From the NCBI GenBank assembly GCA_964609515.1, contig CAZSTZ010000319.1, positions 1 through 6,123 on the forward strand: a DNA stretch of 6,123 bases. The letters run 5' to 3'. Source of the DNA: CALKCV01 sp964609515 (GTDB lineage: Bacteria > Cyanobacteriota > Cyanobacteriia > Cyanobacteriales > Microcoleaceae). Below the pieces are notes generated by a model. The model did not search any database. It worked only from the letters and a program-made list of their open reading frames with translations, and had not been told where the DNA came from. Made by a program: the position numbers and the translations under genes. This document shows positions 1-4,168 of this stretch, piece by piece; within the stretch, counting starts at the first letter, position 1, and each line of letters opens with the position of its first letter.

Positions 1-91
1 TTGGGAATTGGGAATTGGGAATTGGGAATTGGGAATTGGGAATTGGGAATTGTTAGTTGTTAGTTTTCCCATTACCCATTCCCCATCACCA
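1..91. repeat. Heptanucleotide tandem repeat tract (STRR-like)
   Basis: Thirteen consecutive seven-base units run in one unbroken register from base 1 to base 91. There are seven exact TTGGGAA (1-49), two exact TTGTTAG (50-63), then TTTTCCC, ATTACCC, ATTCCCC and ATCACCA (64-91). The last four units are roughly complementary to the first seven, so the tract can fold into an imperfect hairpin with GGG/CCC clamps. It ends one base before the stop codon of the STAS gene and so forms the start of that gene's 3' untranslated region. Short tandemly repeated heptanucleotides are a known feature of filamentous cyanobacterial intergenic DNA. The tract begins at the window edge and may continue to the left. 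Confidence 0.9.
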
Positions 92-92
92 T

Positions 93-419
93 TTAAGATG
101 CAGAGGAAAACTTTTTATCGAAGGCTTCTCTAGTGGGAAAAATCTCGAAAACTCGGTCCATACTTGTAAGCTCAAACAAGATTTTTATTTGCTCGTTAAT
201 CGAACAAACAATTAATTGACAGCCAGCAGCTCTAACTGTTTTCAACGCTAATACTAAAGCCCCCAAACCAGAGCTATCCATAAATGTTACGTCTTTAAAA
301 TCGATTAAGACTATATCTGCTCCAGCTTCTACCTGGTCGTTAATGTCTTTGCGAAATTGGCTTGACTTGGTGCCATCTAAAATACCGGTCGGTTGAACTA
401 TTTTAATTACAGGGCTCAT
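93..419 (-). CDS. STAS-domain anti-sigma factor antagonist (SpoIIAA/RsbV-like)
   Basis: This 108-residue protein is essentially a single STAS domain, the usual size of stand-alone SpoIIAA/RsbV-type antagonists. Seen in the sequence: residues 36-47 give the buried strand IVLIDFKDVTFM, followed by the signature DSSGLGAL at 48-55. By alignment with B. subtilis SpoIIAA (phosphorylated on Ser58 of the same motif), Ser49 is the expected phosphorylation site. Family role: the unphosphorylated form binds a serine kinase/anti-sigma partner and a PP2C phosphatase reverses the modification; in cyanobacteria such modules act in carbon/nitrogen signalling and in hormogonium motility. No kinase or phosphatase gene lies in this window, so the pathway is unknown. 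The ATG at 419 is preceded by GGAG only two bases upstream, an unusually tight spacing. The gene probably has its own promoter (464-493), being 309 bases from the next gene upstream. Confidence 0.93.
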   Translation of the reverse strand: MSPVIKIVQPTGILDGTKSSQFRKDINDQVEAGADIVLIDFKDVTFMDSSGLGALVLALKTVRAAGCQLIVCSINEQIKILFELTSMDRVFEIFPTREAFDKKFSSAS

Positions 420-463
420 ATCTCCAAGAAGCTATTGTTTGAAATTATTACTTCGACTAAGCC

Positions 464-493
464 AGTATAGCCTAAATCTCAACTAAGAGCCAA
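464..493 (-). promoter_or_regulatory. Candidate sigma70-type promoter of the STAS gene
   Basis: Read on the minus strand, TTGGCT (493-488) is separated by 18 bases from TATACT (469-464). The -10 matches the consensus in five of six positions and the -35 in four of six. Transcription would start near base 457, giving a leader of about 38 bases before the ATG at 419. This is pattern matching only. Confidence 0.4.
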
Positions 494-574
494 ATTATGT
501 TTTGAGCTGGTCCCACAATGGCAATACTGCTATAGCAATCCTATTTTAGTTGTGTCCAAACATCTGATGATTTT

Positions 575-602
575 CGGGAATGGCGAATGGCGAATTGCGA
601 AT
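575..602. repeat. Short heptanucleotide repeat tract
   Basis: Four seven-base units lie in register: CGGGAAT, GGCGAAT, GGCGAAT and TGCGAAT. They resemble the TTGGGAA units at the left edge but differ in one or two positions. The tract is intergenic and probably belongs to the same cyanobacterial class of short tandem repeats. Confidence 0.75.
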
Positions 603-728
603 GGGCAAGAGTTTCGAAGTTTTTTTCTACTTTTTAACTTTTTACAACCTGTTTGGGATGGCTATAGCGGGACTTAAAAATGCCGCTTTTTCTTGGAGTA
701 TAACTAATAGTGTTAAATCCTCTCCTAC

Positions 729-1361
729 TCATACAGGACTTACTTTGGCCCGATACAACAGTTTTTCCCCCTGTCGATAGCCAGCATAGCGAACTCTTAC
801 CCTAGCTCCCACCCCAGCAGTTCCCTCCATCAACTGATGCAGCTTCGGATCGTAAGCAACCTCAGACCCTACGGGAGCGATCGCCTCGATACCCCATTCT
901 GCCATCAACCGCTCCACCGGACGCACCAAAGGCAATATCTTCGCCGCCGACAGTTGGGGATTTTCTGTTGCTTTATAAGCAGCAGTGGGCCATTGCAACA
1001 ACCAAGATTCCAAAATTTGCAAGCTCGATCGCTGAAACTCCTCCATTAAAGCCCCCCGCTGTCTTTCCATCTCAGCTTGTAACTGCTGGTATTCAAGGGC
1101 GATCGCTTCTGGTGGCGCTTGGGATGATTCCACCGCATCCGGGGCCAAAGCGGCCAACAATTCGGCCAAAGAAATCCCCAAAGCCCGACTAATTTTAAGC
1201 AAATACTCAACCCGAGTCTGCAAAACCAGCCCCCATCGCAGCCTAACTAACTGCAACTCGTCCACCCCGGCTTTTTGGCTCAATTCTTTGAAACTAGAAA
1301 ACCCCGCCAGTTCCATCAACCGTTGCAACTGGAGGGCGCAATCTTGAAAATGCCGATTCAT
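729..1361 (-). CDS. XRE-type HTH protein fused to a GrpE-like C-terminal domain
   Basis: This 210-residue protein has three parts. Residues about 10-72 form a Cro/C1-type helix-turn-helix (FSSFKELSQKAGV, then a recognition-helix region, ending VEYLLKISRALGISLAELL). Residues about 84-118 are glutamate/glutamine rich and likely coiled coil. Residues about 138-207 read like the end of GrpE, the DnaK nucleotide-exchange factor: a helix with LPLVRPVERL, then GIEAIAPVG, YDPKLHQLM at 170-178, and GYRQGEKLLYRAKV at 194-207, matching the conserved GrpE beta-domain blocks. The long dimerisation helix of GrpE is shortened. Inference: a DNA-binding regulator that may contact DnaK, or a GrpE-derived domain reused as a sensor. 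The ATG at 1361 was chosen; the adjacent upstream TTG (1364) is a less likely start. No Shine-Dalgarno is evident. It lies 40 bases downstream of dps on the same strand, with a promoter candidate of its own (1384-1411). Confidence 0.88.
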   Translation of the reverse strand: MNRHFQDCALQLQRLMELAGFSSFKELSQKAGVDELQLVRLRWGLVLQTRVEYLLKISRALGISLAELLAALAPDAVESSQAPPEAIALEYQQLQAEMERQRGALMEEFQRSSLQILESWLLQWPTAAYKATENPQLSAAKILPLVRPVERLMAEWGIEAIAPVGSEVAYDPKLHQLMEGTAGVGARVRVRYAGYRQGEKLLYRAKVSPV

Positions 1362-1383
1362 CAAAAAAGATTCGGTTTATAGG

Positions 1384-1411
1384 TTTATAAATTTGCCGAT
1401 TCTATTGTAAA
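1384..1411 (-). promoter_or_regulatory. Candidate promoter of the HTH-GrpE gene
   Basis: On the minus strand, TTTACA (1411-1406) lies 16 bases before TATAAA (1389-1384); each matches its sigma70-type consensus in five of six positions. The -35 overlaps the last codons of dps. An exact tandem repeat of eight bases, GGTTTATA at 1374-1381 and 1382-1389 on the plus strand, duplicates the -10 sequence, so a second weaker -10 is possible. The predicted leader is only about 16 bases, which fits the lack of a ribosome-binding site. Confidence 0.4.
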
Positions 1412-1887
1412 AGACTTCTGAGCATCCAAGCAGTCTTCTCGTGTACCTGCATCCGCTGGGTCAACAGGTCGGCAGTGGGTTCGTCGCTGGCCTTCTCCAC
1501 TGCGGGGAAAACCGATCGTGCGGTACGAACCACTGCTTCTTGACCTTCAACCAACAAGCGAATCATCTGTTGGGCATCGGGCACTTCTGTGGTTTCCTCG
1601 ATGGAACTGAGTTCGGCAAATTGGCTGTATGTACCCGGGGCGGGGAACCCTAGAGACCGAATTCGTTCGGCAATGCCATCTACTGCTGTAGCCAGTTCGG
1701 TATATTGCCCTTCAAACATCAAGTGGAGGGTCTGAAACATCGGACCGGTGACGTTCCAGTGGAAATTGTGGGTTTTCAGGTACAGGGTGTAGGTATCTGC
1801 TAGCAGTCTAGATAGTCCGTCTGCTATCTCTTTTCTGGTTGCTTCGTCGATACCGATGTTTATTGGTGGAGCTTGTTCTACTGCCAT
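1402..1887 (-). CDS. dps: Dps-family DNA-protection ferritin
   Basis: This 161-residue protein is the usual length for Dps. Members form hollow dodecamers that oxidise Fe(II), normally with hydrogen peroxide, and store it, protecting DNA from Fenton chemistry. The ferroxidase ligands, shared between neighbouring subunits, are all visible: His43 in NFHWNVTGPMF, His55, Glu59 (equivalent to Asp67 of E. coli Dps), Asp70 and Glu74 in DGIAERIRSLG. The spacing 43-55-59-70-74 equals that of E. coli Dps residues 51-63-67-78-82. There is no lysine-rich N-terminal tail, so direct DNA binding is not indicated. The ATG at 1887 has at most a weak AAGA upstream. It sits between sulfiredoxin (80 bases upstream) and the HTH-GrpE gene (40 bases downstream), all on the same strand, which suggests an oxidative-stress neighbourhood. 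Cyanobacteria often carry several Dps paralogues; which one this is cannot be told here. Confidence 0.96.
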   Translation of the reverse strand: MAVEQAPPINIGIDEATRKEIADGLSRLLADTYTLYLKTHNFHWNVTGPMFQTLHLMFEGQYTELATAVDGIAERIRSLGFPAPGTYSQFAELSSIEETTEVPDAQQMIRLLVEGQEAVVRTARSVFPAVEKASDEPTADLLTQRMQVHEKTAWMLRSLLQ

Positions 1888-1916
1888 AATTTTCTTAGTT
1901 GAATCAATTACAAAGG

Positions 1917-1959
1917 GCTAATTGCTAACGGCTAATTCTTTAAAAATTAGCAATTAGCA
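1917..1959. repeat. Heptamer repeats forming a perfect 12-base inverted repeat
   Basis: GCTAATTGCTAA (1917-1928) and its exact reverse complement TTAGCAATTAGC (1947-1958) are separated by 18 bases. The arms consist of heptamers: GCTAATT, GCTAACG, GCTAATT at 1917-1937 and ATTAGCA twice at 1946-1959. It lies 9 bases beyond the srx stop codon and about 30 bases upstream of the dps start. A hairpin here could mark the 3' end of the srx transcript, but no T-run follows the stem in the leftward direction, so an ordinary intrinsic terminator is not supported. Confidence 0.8.
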
Positions 1960-1967
1960 AAATTATC

Positions 1968-2228
1968 TCAGGCCAGGTGCATTCTGAGAACCGATTTTGG
2001 TGCTTTGCGGACTTTGCAGCGAATGGTTCGATGGCCCAATCCCTGGCAGGCTTCGTATCTGTGACATCCAGAGAACCCGTAGTATTGCCCATCGACTTCT
2101 AAGATGTCGATGGGCTCTTGCAGGCCTATTTCTTTGATGGACTCCATCAATGCCGCTACTTTCCTCTTGTCGTTGGTTCGCGGTAGGGGGCGTTTGATTT
2201 GCTCTATGGGGATGTCTTGGATTTTCAC
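1968..2228 (-). CDS. srx: Sulfiredoxin (Srx)
   Basis: Sulfiredoxin uses ATP and a thiol to reduce the cysteine sulfinic acid of over-oxidised 2-Cys peroxiredoxins, restoring peroxide removal in the cytoplasm. From the GTG at 2228 the protein has 86 residues, about the usual bacterial length. Visible features: the opening KIQDIPIEQI, RRPLP-type motif KRPLP with Arg13, Lys23 and Ser30 at positions of the human ATP-site residues Arg51, Lys61 and Thr68, and the signature FSGCHRYEA at 52-60 with catalytic Cys55 (human Cys99), His56 and Arg57. The same frame continues upstream to an ATG at 2342 (124 residues), preceded by AAGGA three bases before it. That extension is mainly Lys/Asn repeats from a 9-base microsatellite and contains a strong promoter candidate (2301-2330), so the GTG start is preferred, though no clear Shine-Dalgarno precedes it. 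The fold is ParB-like, and automatic annotation may call it ParB. Confidence 0.92.
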   Translation of the reverse strand: MKIQDIPIEQIKRPLPRTNDKRKVAALMESIKEIGLQEPIDILEVDGQYYGFSGCHRYEACQGLGHRTIRCKVRKAPKSVLRMHLA

Positions 2229-2249
2229 GATCTTTTTTTTTCTTTTTTT

Positions 2250-2294
2250 CTTGTTTTTCTTGTTTTTCTTGTTTTTCTTGTTTTTCTTGTTTTT
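2250..2294. repeat. 9-base microsatellite, five perfect units
   Basis: Five exact tandem copies of CTTGTTTTT fill 2250-2294; degenerate C plus T-run units continue to 2232. On the srx coding strand the unit reads AAAAACAAG. If translated it gives repeated Lys-Lys-Asn; if it is the leader, it gives an mRNA 5' region with no U or G-C rich segment and hence little secondary structure. It starts almost exactly at the transcription start predicted from the promoter at 2301-2330. Copy number in such repeats often varies between strains. Confidence 0.9.
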
Positions 2295-2298
2295 ATTT

Positions 2299-2339
2299 AC
2301 ATCATACTCGTAATGATTTTGATTTGACAAGTATGATGT
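2299..2339. promoter_or_regulatory. 10-base inverted repeat around the srx promoter (possible operator)
   Basis: ACATCATACT (2299-2308) and its exact reverse complement AGTATGATGT (2330-2339) are separated by 21 bases. One arm contains the complete predicted -10 hexamer and the other starts at the upstream edge of the -35. A dimeric regulator bound to both arms would enclose the promoter. The regulator is not identified; peroxide-responsive control is a guess from the function of srx. Confidence 0.45.
2301..2330 (-). promoter_or_regulatory. Strong candidate promoter of srx
   Basis: On the minus strand, TTGTCA (2330-2325) is followed after 18 bases by TATGAT (2306-2301). Each hexamer matches its sigma70-type consensus in five of six positions. 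The predicted transcription start near 2294 coincides with the edge of the microsatellite and gives a leader of about 66 bases to the GTG at 2228. The promoter lies downstream of the ATG at 2342, so a transcript from it could not use that ATG. Confidence 0.5.
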
Positions 2340-2568
2340 CATGGTTCCTTGACATTTGCTTTTGAAAAATCAAAAATTGGTCTTTTGACAAATATGGGAT
2401 GCTCCCGTTTATGGAATATCCCCCACCTCCCGTTTAATTTATAGCACTTTTGATAAATCAATTTCCCTACAGTTACCGTCTAAATCGTTATTTTAATATA
2501 TCTTACTTTATCCGAGTTGTATAGTCCGAACCGGCAAAACTGACGTGCTCCCGTTTTTGAACCGAAAA

Positions 2569-2589
2569 CCTCTGACCTCTGACCTCAAT
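2569..2589. repeat. Short heptamer repeat downstream of aroH
   Basis: CCTCTGA occurs twice in tandem (2569-2582) followed by the partial unit CCTCAAT (2583-2589), ending three bases before the aroH stop codon. It is a minor tract, listed because it shares the seven-base period of the other intergenic repeats here. Confidence 0.55.
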
Positions 2590-2592
2590 TAG

Positions 2593-2967
2593 CTAGGAGC
2601 AACTCCAGTCGGGACGTAATTTTTGAGCGTCGCGCAAATAGGGGTGATGAATTACTGTTTGTTTTTCGCAGAGGTTTACATGAATCAAAAATCTGATACA
2701 ACGTTCTAAACTGCCTCTGACGTACATTTGCTGCACGTCTAATAAAGGTACCTTATCCCAATGGGGTCGTTGGCGGGCGATCGCAGCCGGATATATAGCG
2801 TCTAAATCTCTAGTGACTGAGAAAGTCGCGCTAATAATTTGCTCTGGCTGTAAATTATTGCGCTTTTCCAATTCGTCTAACAGTTCCGTTACTGCTTCTG
2901 TCATTGCTTCGACGGTGTTTTCCGAGACAGTTGTTGCCCCGCGAATTGCTCGAACTTGCCACGCCAC
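2593..2967 (-). CDS. aroH: Chorismate mutase, AroH type
   Basis: AroH-type chorismate mutase converts chorismate to prephenate, the committed step to phenylalanine and tyrosine, as a cytoplasmic trimer. From the GTG at 2967 the protein has 124 residues (B. subtilis AroH has 127). Seen: RAIRGATTV near the N-terminus with Arg9 (B. subtilis Arg7), Arg65 (Arg63), Arg92 in LERCIR (Arg90, which holds the ether oxygen in the transition state), Tyr110 (Tyr108) and the closing LRPDW. Gln80 replaces the B. subtilis active-site Glu78; from memory this VQQM form is common in cyanobacteria. GTG was chosen because a perfect GGAGG (2980-2976) lies 8 bases upstream; the ATG at 2982, five codons earlier, contains that GGAGG in its own coding sequence and has no ribosome-binding site. 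The gene follows sppA by about 25-40 bases on the same strand, probably as an operon. Confidence 0.95.
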   Translation of the reverse strand: MAWQVRAIRGATTVSENTVEAMTEAVTELLDELEKRNNLQPEQIISATFSVTRDLDAIYPAAIARQRPHWDKVPLLDVQQMYVRGSLERCIRFLIHVNLCEKQTVIHHPYLRDAQKLRPDWSCS

Positions 2968-2975
2968 GCCAACAT

Positions 2976-2980
2976 CCTCC
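2976..2980 (-). promoter_or_regulatory. Shine-Dalgarno that decides the aroH start
   Basis: GGAGG on the minus strand lies 8 bases before the GTG at 2967. It overlaps the alternative ATG at 2982-2980, which argues against that ATG as the initiation codon. Confidence 0.6.
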
Positions 2981-3006
2981 ATAAATGAGTAGGTTTTAGA
3001 TTACAG

Positions 3007-3825
3007 TTAAGGTCGATACAGCCATAAGGGCAGACCGCTGGTAGTCACTTCAAATTCTACCCAATTTAGGGCAGCAGACACCCGAGACGAACTTTCGCTA
3101 CCTCCTAAAACTCGACTCCAGAGCGGTTTGGGTTTTTCCAAGGTGTTGCACTCGGTTTTCTCGGGGTCCAGTCCGGCTAATTCGCAGGCCCACCTGCGGG
3201 CATCTTCTTCGGTACCCAGGCGATCGACAATTCCCAATTCTACGGCTTGCTGCCCGGTAAAGATCCGACCGTCGGCAAAAGTTTTGACCGTATCGAAGGC
3301 CAAATTGCGGGCTTCGGCCACGGTTTGGACGAATTGTTGGTAGCTGGTGTCGATTAAAACTTGGAGAATTTCTTTCTCTGGGTCGGTCATTTGGCGATCG
3401 AAGGCCAAAATATCTTTATATGGCCCAGATTTAACGGTTTTGAAGGAAACTCCCACTTTTTCTAAAAGGCCTTCGAGGTTGTTTCCCCGCAGAATTACGC
3501 CGATGCTGCCTGTAATGGTGCCGGGGTTGGACATTATGTGTTGGCATCCCATGGCTACATAAACTCCCCCAGAGGCGGAGATGTTGCCAAAACTGGCTAC
3601 TATTTTCACGGTTTCTCCCAGTTTTTGGAGGGCCTTATAGATTTCCTGGGAGTCCGCTACCGTCCCTCCGGGACTGTCTATCCGCAGTAAGAGGGCGGGA
3701 TATTTTCTTTCTTTAACGGTTTCTAGCGCTTCGAGGACGCGCTTGCGAACGTCGCTGGCAATGAGGCCAACGATTTCTATGCGAGCTATTTGTTTGCGGT
3801 ATTGGGGCTTAAATGGCCAAATCAT
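3007..3825 (-). CDS. sppA: Signal peptide peptidase SppA, short S49 type
   Basis: SppA enzymes are Ser/Lys proteases of family S49 that degrade signal peptides and membrane-associated protein fragments. This 272-residue protein is the short, single-domain form. Motifs seen: LLLRIDSPGG at 45-54 (oxyanion region), SASGGVYVA at 83-91 with nucleophile Ser85, and SGPYKDI at 133-139 with general base Lys137. The Ser-Lys distance of 52 residues equals that of B. subtilis SppA (Ser147/Lys199). GRIFTGQQAVELGIVD at 186-201 is the usual C-terminal family motif. No N-terminal transmembrane helix is evident, unlike many SppA proteins, so membrane attachment would be peripheral or through oligomerisation. 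The last 40 or so residues are serine rich and less conserved. In Synechocystis a short paralogue occurs besides a long one, and SppA has been linked to light acclimation. The ATG at 3825 has only a weak purine stretch upstream. Confidence 0.95.
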   Translation of the reverse strand: MIWPFKPQYRKQIARIEIVGLIASDVRKRVLEALETVKERKYPALLLRIDSPGGTVADSQEIYKALQKLGETVKIVASFGNISASGGVYVAMGCQHIMSNPGTITGSIGVILRGNNLEGLLEKVGVSFKTVKSGPYKDILAFDRQMTDPEKEILQVLIDTSYQQFVQTVAEARNLAFDTVKTFADGRIFTGQQAVELGIVDRLGTEEDARRWACELAGLDPEKTECNTLEKPKPLWSRVLGGSESSSRVSAALNWVEFEVTTSGLPLWLYRP

Positions 3826-3910
3826 GCTGGACTCTAACTTGATTGAATATCTCTAGTTTGCCGCATTCCTTGGGGGAGCGATCGCCATAAGTCGGTCAAG
3901 AAACCCGGTA

Positions 3911-3940
3911 ACTCATGACGAGTACTCATGACGAGTACTC
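3911..3940. repeat. 13-base tandem repeat containing twin 8-base palindromes
   Basis: ACTCATGACGAGT is repeated exactly (3911-3923 and 3924-3936) and followed by ACTC. The array creates two copies of the palindrome GAGTACTC (3920-3927 and 3933-3940) with centres 13 bases apart. It lies about 90-115 bases upstream of the sppA start and could be an operator-like site or simply a small duplication. Confidence 0.75.
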
Positions 3941-4007
3941 TAAAAAGTTGCTGTTTTGAGCATGAGGTGAATTGTCGGCGATCGCTTTTTGTGGTTTTGA
4001 GCGGTTG

Positions 4008-4041
4008 AGAAACCCGGTAATTTCGGCAAAACCGGGTTTCT
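4008..4041. repeat. CCGGGTTTCT-family hairpin repeat, upstream copy
   Basis: AGAAACCCGGT (4008-4018) and its exact reverse complement ACCGGGTTTCT (4031-4041) flank a 12-base loop. A half copy of the same motif, AGAAACCCGGT followed by AA, lies at 3899-3909. Motifs of this type are dispersed through many Oscillatoria-like genomes as intergenic repeats; related copies follow the permease gene at 5263-5324. Confidence 0.75.
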
Positions 4042-4091
4042 GAGATGCCTGAGTATGAGTATCAGTATGAAGAAAAGCCGATTTGAAATAT

Positions 4092-4122
4092 TTGTTAACA
4101 AAAATACATATTAAGTTAAAAT
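4092..4122 (+). promoter_or_regulatory. Weak candidate promoter of the EamA permease gene
   Basis: TTGTTA (4092-4097) and TAAAAT (4117-4122) are separated by 19 bases, slightly long. An alternative -10, TATAAA at 4128-4133, has no good -35. The -35 lies within the palindrome TTTGTTAACAAA (4091-4102). The region is so AT rich that chance matches are likely. Confidence 0.25.
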
Positions 4123-4168
4123 TTGTTTATAAATTGAAAAGAAGCTTTTTTTTAAAAAACGACAAAAA

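Larger units (their letters stand above)
420..728. other. 309-base intergenic region between the STAS and HTH-GrpE genes
   Basis: Both flanking genes read leftward, so this is the 3' side of the HTH-GrpE gene and the 5' side of the STAS gene. It holds the candidate STAS promoter (464-493) and a heptamer tract (575-602). A plus-strand open frame from 580 to 780 starts inside that tract and runs antisense into the end of the HTH-GrpE gene; it looks like chance. No RNA gene, clear terminator or mobile element was recognised. Confidence 0.7.
3826..4168. other. 343-base divergent intergenic region, repeat rich
   Basis: This region separates leftward sppA from the rightward permease gene and should hold both promoters. 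It contains two HIP1 sites exactly 100 bases apart (3878-3885 and 3978-3985), a 13-base tandem repeat (3911-3940), a lone AGAAACCCGGT (3899-3909), the hairpin at 4008-4041, and a six-base tandem repeat GAGTAT, GAGTAT, CAGTAT (4051-4068). A perfect 12-base palindrome TTTGTTAACAAA lies at 4091-4102. The last 90 bases are very AT rich. No convincing sppA promoter was found and no gene is supported here. Confidence 0.75.

Noticed and set aside
580..780. Plus-strand open frame of 66 codons
   Set aside because: It starts inside a heptamer repeat and ends antisense to the HTH-GrpE gene; no recognisable motif or ribosome-binding site.
837..1192. Two overlapping plus-strand open frames inside the HTH-GrpE gene
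   Set aside because: They lie wholly antisense to a gene with clear domain structure and show no motif of their own.
729..1361. Canonical grpE
   Set aside because: The protein begins with a helix-turn-helix and lacks the full long GrpE dimerisation helix, and no dnaK or dnaJ gene is adjacent.
1888..1967. Promoter of dps (TTAGCC-17-TGTAAT on the minus strand)
   Set aside because: The -35 matches only three of six consensus positions and the site lies inside a repeat; too weak to annotate.
2104..2313. Plus-strand open frame ending in repeated Phe-Leu, looking like a hydrophobic peptide
   Set aside because: It is the antisense of srx and the microsatellite; the Phe/Leu run is simply the complement of the repeat. 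No ribosome-binding site or family resemblance.
1968..2342. ParB/nuclease identity for the srx gene
   Set aside because: The fold is ParB-like, but FSGCHR with its catalytic Cys and the RPLP motif are diagnostic of sulfiredoxin.
3128..3562. Plus-strand open frames antisense to sppA
   Set aside because: sppA has its catalytic residues and full length on the other strand; these frames are by-products of its codon composition.
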